From Chloroflexota bacterium (lineage in GTDB: Bacteria > Chloroflexota > Limnocylindria > Limnocylindrales > CSP1-4): a DNA stretch of 5,904 bases. Positions 1-5,601 of this stretch are shown piece after piece. The notes under the pieces were generated by a model, which was given only the letters and a program-made list of their open reading frames with translations, was not told where the DNA came from and ran no database searches. The translations under genes and the position numbers were made by a program. Positions within the stretch are counted from its first letter, which is position 1. Every line of letters starts with the position of its first letter. The stretch is from positions 1 to 5,904 of the forward strand of contig JAGDMV010000125.1 of the NCBI GenBank assembly GCA_017860675.1. Reading direction: 5' to 3'.

Positions 1-87
1 GTCGCAGTTGGCGAACTGCTCCTCGGCCGTGCCCGCCTCGTGGGCCTGCTTGATGGCGTTGCCGCCGAGTGCGACGGTTAGTCTCAC
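1..87 (-). CDS. arcC: Carbamate kinase, N-terminal 29 residues only (runs off left edge)
   Basis: Seen: reading leftward from a GTG at 87-85, the first 29 codons give VRLTVALGGNAIKQ followed by the run GTAEEQFANCD, and the frame is still open at base 1. The beta-strand VALGGNA is the nucleotide-binding start of amino-acid kinase fold enzymes. Its combination with a GTAEEQ-type segment about ten residues later is typical of carbamate kinase, which interconverts carbamoyl phosphate + ADP and carbamate + ATP in the cytoplasm, usually at the end of arginine deiminase or purine/allantoin catabolism. The start is well supported by a GGAGG Shine-Dalgarno at 97-93, five bases before the GTG. No upstream partner is close: the next gene on this strand ends about 208 bases away, so this gene could have its own promoter, though I cannot identify one. 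Other amino-acid kinases (for example uridylate or glutamate kinase) are less likely but cannot be excluded from 29 residues. Confidence 0.75.
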   Translation of the reverse strand, partial: MRLTVALGGNAIKQAHEAGTAEEQFANCD

Positions 88-119
88 CTGGTCCTCCGAC
101 AGTCGTCCGTGCACAGATC

Positions 120-198
120 GCCCGGCGTCCCGGGCAGACGGGAAACCCACCCTTGCCAGCCCGAGACGCGTCGGCGCAGGGCCCGAGAAGGCGCCGAC
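120..198. other. Two inverted repeats in the gap between arcC and the hexosaminidase gene
   Basis: The gap 88-295 holds a 6-bp stem with a 4-base loop (GCCCGG at 120-125, CCGGGC at 130-135) and a perfect 8-bp inverted repeat, GTCGGCGC at 170-177 and GCGCCGAC at 191-198, with a 13-base loop. Neither is followed by a T-run on either strand. They could end the hexosaminidase transcript in a Rho-dependent way, act as an operator for the carbamate kinase gene, or be chance pairing in G+C-rich DNA. I see no tRNA and no clear promoter in this gap. Confidence 0.3.
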
Positions 199-295
199 CC
201 GGCGAAGGATGCCACAGCCGGTCGAGTGCCGCCACGTCGTTGCGCAGCACCAGGCAGGTGGCGGCAGCCGGCTCCAGGCGGGGCGAGCCTTGCCT

Positions 296-1510
296 TCAGC
301 CGCCGGAGTCGCAGCCCGCCCAGTCGTCGAGGCCCTTGAAGCGGGCGACCCGGAGGAACGCCTCGTCCAGGCGCGACTCGGGTAGCCGACCCGCCTCCAC
401 CGACTCGACCAGGCGCTCGATCACGTCGGGCACCGCCCGGTGATCGAGCACGATCGCCAGGTCAACCCCGGCGCGGATGGCCAGCTCGGTCCGCTCGGGC
501 AGCTCGCCGTAACGGTCGAGGGCTCCCATGTTCAGGTCGTCGGCCATGACCACGCCGTCGAAGCCGAGGTCGTCGCGCAGGAGTCCGTCGATCACCTTCC
601 TCGACAGGCTGGCGGGCCGCGTGGCGTCGAGCGCCGGCACGAGCAGGTGCCCGACCATGATCGCCGGGATGCCCGCCTCGATCGCCGCCTCGAACGGCGG
701 CAGGGCGCGTCGCTCCAGCGTCCGGCGCGACGCCGACACGAGGGGCAGGTCGGTGTGGGAGTCGGTGGTCGTCTCGCCGTGGCCGGGAAAGTGCTTGCCG
801 ACGCCGGCCACGCCCGCCTTCGTCAGGCCTGCCAGGAAGGCGACGCCCGCCCTGGACACCACGGCTGGGCTCGAGCCGAAGGCGCGATCGCCGATCACGC
901 CGCCCGCGGCGGCCCCGGTCACGTCGAGCACGGGGGCGAGGTCGACCGTGATGCCGAGGTCGGCCAGGGCCGACCCGATCCGGCGCCCGGTGGCCTCGAC
1001 CTGCTTCGCCGTCCGCTTGCCCAGCGAGCGGGCAGACGGCGAGCCGGCGATGATGGCGGCCTTCGCCAGACGCCCGATCCGGCCCGGCTCCTCGTCGATC
1101 GCGACCGCCAGCGGGATCGGAGCCTCGGCCTGCAGCCCGAGGACGAGCGACGCCACCTGGTCGGCCGTCTCGACGTTCGAGCCGAGCAGCACGACGCCCC
1201 CCACGCCTTCGCGGACGAGCTCGAGCGCGGCTTCGTCAGCCGCCGTGCCGGGGATGCCGACCAGCAGCAGCTGGGCAGCACGGGCACGGACCGGCGGCAG
1301 CTCGCAGGCCTCGGTCGTGGCCGGAACGGCCGTCACCGGGACGGCGGTCTCGGTGCGGGCCGGGAGGGGCGAGCCGGGATTCTCGTCGCTGGCCTGGGGG
1401 TGCCAAGTCGCTGCCGGCGAGATCGTGCCGCAGCCGGCGACAAGCACTGCGGCGAGCAGTGCGGCGAGCACGGCTGCGGGCTCGGTGAGCGCTGCCCGGC
1501 GACCGTTCAC
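296..1510 (-). CDS. nagZ: Lipoprotein beta-N-acetylhexosaminidase, glycoside hydrolase family 3 (NagZ type)
   Basis: Family-3 hydrolases of this type remove terminal N-acetylglucosamine, typically from peptidoglycan fragments during wall recycling. The 404-residue product starts at GTG 1510-1508, with GGGGAGGT at 1521-1514 as ribosome binding site. This start gives a short basic N-terminus (NGRR), a hydrophobic Ala/Leu/Val stretch and a lipobox LVAGC with the lipidated Cys at residue 27, so the mature enzyme should be anchored outside the membrane. A frame-open GTG at 1639 would bury the signal peptide and was rejected. Visible family motifs are DEEPGRIGR (139-147, sugar binding), DLAPVLDV (190-197), IGDRAFG (206-212), KHFPGHG (239-245), the Asp-Ser-His acid/base loop (D250, H252) and ADDL, whose first Asp (D324) is the expected nucleophile. 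The usual DQEGGR is DEEPGR here. No extra C-terminal domain is present. The gene appears to be transcribed alone, divergent from the DUF2203 gene. The family and catalytic set are secure; the exact substrate is inferred. Confidence 0.92.
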   Translation of the reverse strand: MNGRRAALTEPAAVLAALLAAVLVAGCGTISPAATWHPQASDENPGSPLPARTETAVPVTAVPATTEACELPPVRARAAQLLLVGIPGTAADEAALELVREGVGGVVLLGSNVETADQVASLVLGLQAEAPIPLAVAIDEEPGRIGRLAKAAIIAGSPSARSLGKRTAKQVEATGRRIGSALADLGITVDLAPVLDVTGAAAGGVIGDRAFGSSPAVVSRAGVAFLAGLTKAGVAGVGKHFPGHGETTTDSHTDLPLVSASRRTLERRALPPFEAAIEAGIPAIMVGHLLVPALDATRPASLSRKVIDGLLRDDLGFDGVVMADDLNMGALDRYGELPERTELAIRAGVDLAIVLDHRAVPDVIERLVESVEAGRLPESRLDEAFLRVARFKGLDDWAGCDSGG

Positions 1511-1642
1511 GCGACCTCCCCGTCCATCGGCGGCAGACCCTGCGCCCGGCGACACCCACGCGGACAGCGATCGCACCACGACGCTGGGCTGCGGGCAGGC
1601 CGGTGGCTGACACCGTTGAGTGGCTCCCTGCCCGTACACCGG

Positions 1643-1648
1643 ACGATA
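1643..1648 (-). promoter_or_regulatory. Possible -10 box for the hexosaminidase gene
   Basis: The minus strand reads TATCGT at 1648-1643, a TANNNT hexamer in an otherwise very G+C-rich divergent gap. Transcription would start near 1636, leaving a leader of about 125 bases before the GTG at 1510. No convincing -35 box sits 16-18 bases upstream, so this is only the best candidate in the gap. Confidence 0.25.
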
Positions 1649-1737
1649 CCCGAGGTGCGCCTCCCGCTCATGCCGAGGCCACCGCGGGGCCGCCCACTCC
1701 CTCGGGGCGCCGATCCGGTGCAGATTCCCACCGCCGG

Positions 1738-1749
1738 TAGAATCGGGAC
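1738..1749 (+). promoter_or_regulatory. -10 box placed for a leaderless transcript of the DUF2203 gene
   Basis: TAGAAT at 1738-1743 matches the extended TANAAT -10 consensus and stands out in the G+C-rich background. Only six bases (CGGGAC) separate it from the GTG at 1750, exactly the distance at which transcription normally begins. The mRNA would therefore start on or next to the start codon, and no Shine-Dalgarno sequence could be present. The -35 position (about 1714-1720) has no good match, which is common for leaderless promoters in high-GC bacteria. Confidence 0.6.
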
Positions 1750-2211
1750 GTGACCAGCTACTACGATCTCGACCGCGCCAACGGGCGGCTGGCCGACCTG
1801 ATCCCGGTCCTCGAGGCCCTGCGCGAGCAGCGGCTCCAGATCATCGCCCTGCGCGACCAGCTCGCACTCGCCCGGCGCGAGCAGGGCGCGGTGGCAGGCG
1901 GGCGGCCAGGCACGAGCTCCCGTGGCGCCGGTCGCGACACCGATGCCCCGACCGGGTCGCCGGCCGAGACCCCGCGCGTCCTGGCTCTCCGGATCCAGGG
2001 CACGATCGACCGCATGCAAGGCGGCGTCACCCGGCTCGACGAGTGGAGCATCCAGCTGCGCGACATCGAGACGGGCCTGGTGGACTTCCCGGCGCTGGTG
2101 AACGGTCGGCCCGTGTGGCTGTGCTGGAGGTTGGGCGAGCCCGAGGTCGCCTGGTGGCACGAGATCTCGACGGGGGTGGCGGGGAGGCGCCCGATCTCGG
2201 AGCTCGACTGA
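1750..2211 (+). CDS. DUF2203 family protein
   Basis: A 153-residue cytoplasmic protein with no signal peptide or membrane helix. Residues 5-45 are a charged helix of the form YYDLDRANGRLADLIPVLEA, like the ANxLLPxLxPxL start of DUF2203 proteins. Residues 46-76 are a Gly/Arg/Ser/Pro-rich linker without expected structure. Residues 78-150 carry the family's hallmark C-terminus: a helix, then LRDIETGLVDFPA (103-115), then GRPVWLCWRLGE (119-130), then WWHE (135-138) and AGRRP (144-148). This LVDFP...LCWxLGE...WHE...GR pattern is what I recognise as DUF2203. The family is widespread in Bacillota, Deinococcota, Chloroflexota and actinobacteria, and its biochemical role is not established. The linker makes it slightly longer than typical members. 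The GTG start at 1750 is supported by the -10 box six bases upstream, not by a Shine-Dalgarno sequence. The next plus-strand gene begins 130 bases later behind its own promoter, so this is probably a single-gene unit. Confidence 0.88.
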   Translation: MTSYYDLDRANGRLADLIPVLEALREQRLQIIALRDQLALARREQGAVAGGRPGTSSRGAGRDTDAPTGSPAETPRVLALRIQGTIDRMQGGVTRLDEWSIQLRDIETGLVDFPALVNGRPVWLCWRLGEPEVAWWHEISTGVAGRRPISELD

Positions 2212-2272
2212 CCGGTCCGAGCACAGGCGCCGGCCGGTACTGTCGGGGCGGCCCGGTGACTCGGAGCGGCGA

Positions 2273-2301
2273 TTGACGCGGTCAGGTGGCGCAGCTACGC
2301 T
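2273..2301 (+). promoter_or_regulatory. Sigma-70-type promoter (TTGACG-N17-TACGCT)
   Basis: TTGACG at 2273-2278 and TACGCT at 2296-2301 are separated by 17 bases, the optimal spacing. The -35 box matches TTGACA at five of six positions and the -10 box fits TANNNT. Transcription should begin near 2308, about 34 bases before the GTG start at 2342. It lies 62 bases after the DUF2203 stop codon, so the downstream gene need not depend on read-through. Confidence 0.7.
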
Positions 2302-2329
2302 GCCACGGAAGCCAGCCCCCGCACGTCTC

Positions 2330-2336
2330 GAGGTGA
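2330..2336 (+). promoter_or_regulatory. Strong Shine-Dalgarno sequence deciding the GTG start at 2342
   Basis: GAGGTGA pairs fully with the 3' end of 16S rRNA and ends five bases before GTG 2342. The GTG inside it (2333-2335) is in the same frame but would have no ribosome binding site. The upstream in-frame TTG at 2273 is the promoter's -35 box and would lie upstream of the predicted transcript start. Confidence 0.7.
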
Positions 2337-2341
2337 CGCCG

Positions 2342-3883
2342 GTGAGCCCGAGCGAGTTCTTCTTCCTGGTGGCAGGTCTCGTACTGGGGATCGGGGTCGG
2401 GGCCGGGCTCATCGAGGTGCTGCGGGCGCGGCCGGCCGCGCGGCGCGAGGTCAGGGTGACGGTCGCCCGTGAGTCCGTGCCGGCCAGGGCGGCGACGCTC
2501 GCGACGAGCCTGCCCGACTGGCCTCCGGCGCGCTTCGATTCCGCGATGGCCTCCGAACGGATGTTCGCGGCGGCGGGCCAAAGAGGCGACCGCGTGGCGA
2601 TCCCCATCGTGGCCGACGTGCCCGCCGAGGCAGCCCTCGCGGGCGCCGCCGGCACCGCACCTGCCCCGGCCGGTGCGACGGGCGCCATGTCGGTGCTCTC
2701 CATCGCCGTGCCCGCCGGACGCGAAGGTCCCGGTGCGGCGACGGCCGGCCCGGATGGCGACCCCTGCGCCGAACTCCGGCAGGCGCTCGAGGAGCGCTGC
2801 GGCAACGCCGAGCGGCTGGCCACCGTGGCGGCCGCGGCCGCGGAGCGGCACCGCGAGGCGCGCCGGTCCTACGACGAGCATGTCATGCGGCGTGATCGCG
2901 CGGCGGCCACCAACGACCCGCGGGCGGTGCGTGCTGCCAAGGACGAGGCCCAGGCCAACTTCCGCCTGGCGAGATCGACCGCCCGTGACCGCGACGCGCT
3001 GGAAGCCGCCGCGCGAGAGTGGCTGCGAGAGGTGAACCGCATCAACGGGCGGAGCCGGGAGGCGGCCGCGATCGTCGCCCACGAGGACGCTGTCGAGATG
3101 GATCTGCTGCGGACGCTGGAGCGGCTCGGGGTCGAGGCCGACGGCGCCCGGATCACGGCCGAGAGCGCCGCCGAGGCATGCACCGAGGCGCGCACCGCGC
3201 TGGCCGCCTGTGAGGAGGCCGAGCGACTCGGGGCCCGGGCCGTGGAGCCGGCCGGGCCGGCATTCGGCACGCCGCTGCCGGAGCCGACGGTCGGCGGGCT
3301 GGCGGCGGCCGAGATCGAGGGCGAGGCCGCCCGCGGCGACGCGGCGATCATGCGTCTCCTGCGCGGTGACCGCGAGGCGCTGCGTTCGCTTGTCGACCAG
3401 CTGGGGGGCGACGACCCCGACGAGCGCCGCCGCTGGCAGATCCAGCTGACCGACCTGGTGGACGCGATCCTGGCCCGGGCAATCGACGCCACCGCACTCG
3501 TCTTCCCGGAGGACCATCCCTTCTGGGGCCCGTACACGCAGGCGCAGTGCCGCGACATCGCCACCGCGCTGGCATCGCTCGGCTTCCGCTTCGACGGCCT
3601 GGGCGGCTTCGTCGACGGCCGCGTCCCGGGCCAGCGTGACCTGTCGCTCGCGGTCGGCTACGCCGGCCAGGACCCGATGCGGATCAGGATCTGGCCGGGA
3701 GAGGCGGAGATGCCTTCCCTCTTCCAGGGGGTCAGGGTGGACGCCGGGCGCTTCCTGGAGGAGGCAGCCGGGGACCTCACGCTGGGCGAGATGGTCGATC
3801 TGCTCGGCCGCCGTGCCGAGGGCCTGTCCGACCTCTGGAACGCCTGGGGCCGGGTCCGGCCGCTGCTCCTCGAGCAGGGCTGA
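2342..3883 (+). CDS. Membrane-anchored protein of unknown function with long helical region
   Basis: I do not recognise this 513-residue protein. In order: a five-residue start VSPSE; one hydrophobic segment (about 6-27: Phe-rich, then Leu/Val/Gly, small-residue rich); a basic patch RARPAARR directly after it; a low-complexity Ala/Pro/Gly linker (about 40-138); an Ala/Glu/Arg-rich, probably coiled-coil region (about 141-300); a Pro/Gly break (302-318); and a mixed-composition C-terminal part (319-513) with aromatic residues (HPFWGPY 392-398, FRFDGLGGF 415-423, MRIRIWPGE 446-454) that looks globular. Basic residues just after the membrane segment predict a cytoplasmic C-terminal domain by the positive-inside rule. 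Cysteines sit in pairs at the two ends of the helical region (142/153 and 280/290). The hydrophobic segment is not followed by a lipobox or an obvious signal peptidase site, so it is more likely an anchor than a cleaved signal. The gene has its own promoter and strong ribosome binding site, and its 3' end faces the PIG-L gene. G/C-ending codons throughout indicate a real, native gene. Confidence 0.85.
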   Translation: MSPSEFFFLVAGLVLGIGVGAGLIEVLRARPAARREVRVTVARESVPARAATLATSLPDWPPARFDSAMASERMFAAAGQRGDRVAIPIVADVPAEAALAGAAGTAPAPAGATGAMSVLSIAVPAGREGPGAATAGPDGDPCAELRQALEERCGNAERLATVAAAAAERHREARRSYDEHVMRRDRAAATNDPRAVRAAKDEAQANFRLARSTARDRDALEAAAREWLREVNRINGRSREAAAIVAHEDAVEMDLLRTLERLGVEADGARITAESAAEACTEARTALAACEEAERLGARAVEPAGPAFGTPLPEPTVGGLAAAEIEGEAARGDAAIMRLLRGDREALRSLVDQLGGDDPDERRRWQIQLTDLVDAILARAIDATALVFPEDHPFWGPYTQAQCRDIATALASLGFRFDGLGGFVDGRVPGQRDLSLAVGYAGQDPMRIRIWPGEAEMPSLFQGVRVDAGRFLEEAAGDLTLGEMVDLLGRRAEGLSDLWNAWGRVRPLLLEQG

Positions 3884-3917
3884 AGGAGCCGCTGGCCGAG
3901 GCAGGCCGGGTGGCGGG

Positions 3918-3971
3918 GGGCCGGCGGGCAGCCGCGCAGACGCCGCGGGGCGGGATCTCGGGCGCCGGCCC
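3918..3971. terminator. Stem-loop between convergent genes
   Basis: GGGCCGGCG at 3918-3926 pairs perfectly with CGCCGGCCC at 3963-3971. Its 36-base loop contains a second stem, CCGCG 3932-3936 with CGCGG 3944-3948. It fills the 109-base gap between the stop of the unknown plus-strand gene (3883) and the stop of the minus-strand deacetylase (3993), the right place for a two-way transcription end. No T-run follows on either side, so it is not a textbook intrinsic terminator. Confidence 0.4.
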
Positions 3972-3992
3972 AGTGGCCGGGACGCCGGTCCG

Positions 3993-4859
3993 TCAGGGCA
4001 CGGGCGCGTCCGCTGCCGGCTCCTCGGTCACCCTCCCGGCCGCGGGCTCGTCGTCGATCACGATCAACCGGAAGACGTCGCCGGCGGCGGCCCCGATCGG
4101 CATCCCCTCCTCGGCCGCCCATGACCGCATCCGCTCCGCGAGCAGCCTGGGCTCGCGGACCTGGCTGGCGTGACAGGCCAGGGCCTCGATGCGGCGCTCG
4201 ATCGTGGCCGTGACGTCAACCCAGCAGGTCGCGACGTTCGGCCAGAAGAGGTAGATGCGCCTCACCGCGTGGGCCGCGAGACCGGCGCGTGCCAGGCTGG
4301 AGAAGGCCATCGGGTTGCGGGCCGCCGGGTAGACGGCGTCCACGGCCGCCATGCCGGCAGCCCGGTGATCGGCATGGTTGACACCCCCGCCCGCGTAGAA
4401 GAGGACCTCCGGATCGTGGGTGAGCACCGCGTCGGGCCGGAACGTCCGGATCTCGCGGACGAGCATCTCCCGGAGGGCCAGCTCGTTGGCCAGGGCGCCG
4501 TCCGGCTGGTGGAGGAAGGTGACCCCGGCGTAGCCGACCACGCCGGCCGCCCGGCGCTGCTCCGCCTCCCTGGTCGCGGCGAGCGCCAGCGGGTCCGCGT
4601 CGGGGTCTTCGCCGCCCTGGTCGCCGCTCGTGCAGCACACGAGCCAGCCGACCGATCCGGCATCGATCCACTTCGCCGCCGTCGCCGCCGGTCCGAAGTC
4701 GGCGTCGTCGGGGTGGGCCGCGATCACCATGAAGCGGTCCGGTCGCCAGTCGTGAGGGCGCGGAGCCGTCCCGGCGGAAGGAGGTGTCGGGCTCGTGCTC
4801 CTGCGCCTGCGGCCCCTGAGGGTCCGATCATGCGTGTCGGCGGGCTGGTCGCCGGGCAT
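3993..4859 (-). CDS. PIG-L/LmbE family zinc-dependent N-acyl deacetylase
   Basis: A 288-residue cytoplasmic enzyme of the PIG-L/LmbE fold, which removes N-acetyl or other N-acyl groups, often from GlcNAc-linked compounds such as the precursors and conjugates of mycothiol and bacillithiol. The first 40 residues are basic, Pro-rich and probably disordered. The domain starts at RFMVIAAHPDDADFG (42-56). By comparison with MshB, H49 and D52 are zinc ligands, D51 the general base and H165 of NHADHRAAG (161-169) the third ligand. Other family segments are CTSGDQGGED (76-85), REAEQRRAAG (97-106), FLHQPDG (115-121) and AVYPAARNP (175-183). The ATG at 4859 is supported by GAGGAG at 4869-4864, four bases away; starting at Met44 would remove residues just before the first strand. 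The gene is downstream of the peroxiredoxin on the same strand but separated by 192 bases and two stem-loops, so it is probably transcribed separately. The substrate cannot be decided from sequence; MshB, Mca and BshB-like roles all remain possible. Confidence 0.9.
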   Translation of the reverse strand: MPGDQPADTHDRTLRGRRRRSTSPTPPSAGTAPRPHDWRPDRFMVIAAHPDDADFGPAATAAKWIDAGSVGWLVCCTSGDQGGEDPDADPLALAATREAEQRRAAGVVGYAGVTFLHQPDGALANELALREMLVREIRTFRPDAVLTHDPEVLFYAGGGVNHADHRAAGMAAVDAVYPAARNPMAFSSLARAGLAAHAVRRIYLFWPNVATCWVDVTATIERRIEALACHASQVREPRLLAERMRSWAAEEGMPIGAAAGDVFRLIVIDDEPAAGRVTEEPAADAPVP

Positions 4860-4890
4860 CTGGCTCCTCGTCCTCCGTCATGCGCGCGGG

Positions 4891-4921
4891 TTGCGCGCCG
4901 CTGGACATGATGCGCTATAGT
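4891..4921 (+). promoter_or_regulatory. Possible plus-strand promoter (TTGCGC-N19-TATAGT)
   Basis: TTGCGC at 4891-4896 and TATAGT at 4916-4921 are 19 bases apart, slightly long. The -35 hexamer is identical to that before the T-box leader at 5602. No plus-strand gene follows; a transcript would run into the 4930-4965 hairpin and antisense to the peroxiredoxin gene. It may be a small-RNA promoter or a chance match. Confidence 0.3.
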
Positions 4922-4923
4922 CG

Positions 4924-4929
4924 ATTCTA
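4924..4929 (-). promoter_or_regulatory. Possible -10 box for the PIG-L deacetylase gene
   Basis: The minus strand reads TAGAAT at 4929-4924, the same hexamer, followed by the same CG, as the leaderless promoter at 1738. Transcription would start near 4917 and give a leader of about 58 bases to the ATG at 4859. The expected -35 position falls in the loop of the 4930-4965 hairpin and has no good match. It is still the best minus-strand promoter in this gap. Confidence 0.4.
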
Positions 4930-4965
4930 GAGGCCTCGCTCGTCTCCCCCCACGGGCGAGGTCTC
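4930..4965. terminator. 13-bp stem-loop between peroxiredoxin and deacetylase genes
   Basis: Bases 4930-4942 (GAGGCCTCGCTCG) pair with 4953-4965 (CGGGCGAGGTCTC) with two G-T wobbles and a 10-base, C-rich loop. It lies about 87 bases after the minus-strand stop of the peroxiredoxin gene and directly upstream of the candidate promoter of the deacetylase gene. It has no T-run on either side. It could insulate the two units, or stop the candidate plus-strand transcript that begins just before it. Confidence 0.45.
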
Positions 4966-5019
4966 CTCGTGTCTTCGAGCCGGTTCGACCTGGCGAACGG
5001 TCGGAGAGGGCCTCGGGCC

Positions 5020-5044
5020 GCCCCGTCGGCGCGGACGACGGGGC
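5020..5044 (-). terminator. Stem-loop just after the peroxiredoxin stop codon
   Basis: GCCCCGTCG at 5020-5028 pairs perfectly over 9 bp with CGACGGGGC at 5036-5044, with a 7-base loop. In the minus direction it begins seven bases after the peroxiredoxin stop (5054-5052), the usual place for a transcript end. No T-run follows, so termination would need a factor or a U-less mechanism; it may instead protect the mRNA 3' end. Confidence 0.45.
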
Positions 5045-5051
5045 TCCTGGC

Positions 5052-5558
5052 TCATCCGCCCCAGGCCGTGCGGACCTCGGCCAGGGCCGCGCGCACCTCT
5101 GCTGCGTGCCCCTCGGGCTTCACCTTCGGCCACACCCGGGCGATCCGCCCGTCGGGGTCCACCAGGAAGGTCGAGCGCAGGATCCCCATCGACGCACGGC
5201 CGTAGCGGATCTTCTCGCCCCAGGCGCCCCACGCGTCAGCGACGGCGTGGTCGGTGTCGGACAGGAGCACGAAGGGCAGGCCGAACTTGGCCCGGAAACG
5301 CGAGTGGCTCGCGCCGTCGTCCGGGCTGACTCCCCAGACGACCGCCCCGTCGGCTTCGATGTCGGCCCACGCGTCGCGGAACTCGCAGGCCTCGGTCGTG
5401 CAGCCGGGAGTGTCGTCCTTCGGATAGAAGTACACGACGACCCAGCGGCCGCGCTCGTCTGACAGACGATGGATCGTCCCGCGCTCGTCAGGAAGCGCGA
5501 GATCGGGGGCCGGCGCACCGGCAACAGGCATCTTGTCCATGGCCTGAGTGTCCGCCAT
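5052..5558 (-). CDS. bcp: Peroxiredoxin, bacterioferritin-comigratory-protein type (BCP/PrxQ)
   Basis: Thiol peroxidase that reduces hydrogen peroxide and organic hydroperoxides in the cytoplasm, normally recycled by thioredoxin. With the ATG at 5558 the product has 168 residues, close to the family norm of about 150-160. Visible family features are GAPAPDLALPDERG (14-27), VVVYFYPKDDTPGC (40-53), the peroxidatic Cys53, and Cys58 five residues later in EACEF, the spacing of the two-cysteine BCP enzymes. Further on are WGVSPDD (75-81), FGLPFVLLSD (92-101) and R128 in ILRSTFLVDPDG, the conserved second arginine of the active site. The start is uncertain: ATGs at 5540 and 5531, an ATG at 5597 and a GTG at 5609 are all in frame, none has a Shine-Dalgarno sequence, and G/C-ending codons continue up to 5609. 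I chose 5558 for length. It is divergent from the T-box leader and followed by a stem-loop. Confidence 0.92.
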   Translation of the reverse strand: MADTQAMDKMPVAGAPAPDLALPDERGTIHRLSDERGRWVVVYFYPKDDTPGCTTEACEFRDAWADIEADGAVVWGVSPDDGASHSRFRAKFGLPFVLLSDTDHAVADAWGAWGEKIRYGRASMGILRSTFLVDPDGRIARVWPKVKPEGHAAEVRAALAEVRTAWGG

Positions 5559-5601
5559 GCGGCCGCCGGAGGCAAGCGCCGCGCGGGCCAGCACCATGTG
5601 G

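Noticed and set aside
121..180. Possible cobalamin riboswitch fragment (GGGAAACCC, GCCAGCCCGAGAC)
   Set aside because: The bases loosely recall B12-element pieces, but the conserved GCCACTG and the ordered core are missing, and the strand is opposite to the neighbouring genes.
1637..1639. GTG at 1639 as start of the hexosaminidase
   Set aside because: It would add 43 residues before a complete lipoprotein signal peptide, has no ribosome binding site, and lies three bases after a candidate -10 box.
440..1753. 437-codon open frame on the plus strand across the hexosaminidase gene
   Set aside because: It is antisense to a gene with full catalytic motifs, its product is Arg/Gly/His-rich with no recognisable domain, and it runs through the hexosaminidase start and the divergent promoter. 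Such frames are expected in G+C-rich DNA.
1507..2823. 438-codon open frame on the minus strand opposite DUF2203 and the membrane protein
   Set aside because: It spans two plus-strand promoters and two plus-strand genes, is low-complexity Ser/Arg/Pro-rich, and has no family motif.
2282..3517. 411-codon minus-strand open frame opposite the unknown membrane protein
   Set aside because: I considered whether it, not the plus-strand frame, is the real gene. The plus frame has a promoter, a GAGGTGA ribosome binding site, a clean membrane segment and G/C-ending codons; the minus frame has an Arg/Gly/His-rich composition and none of these.
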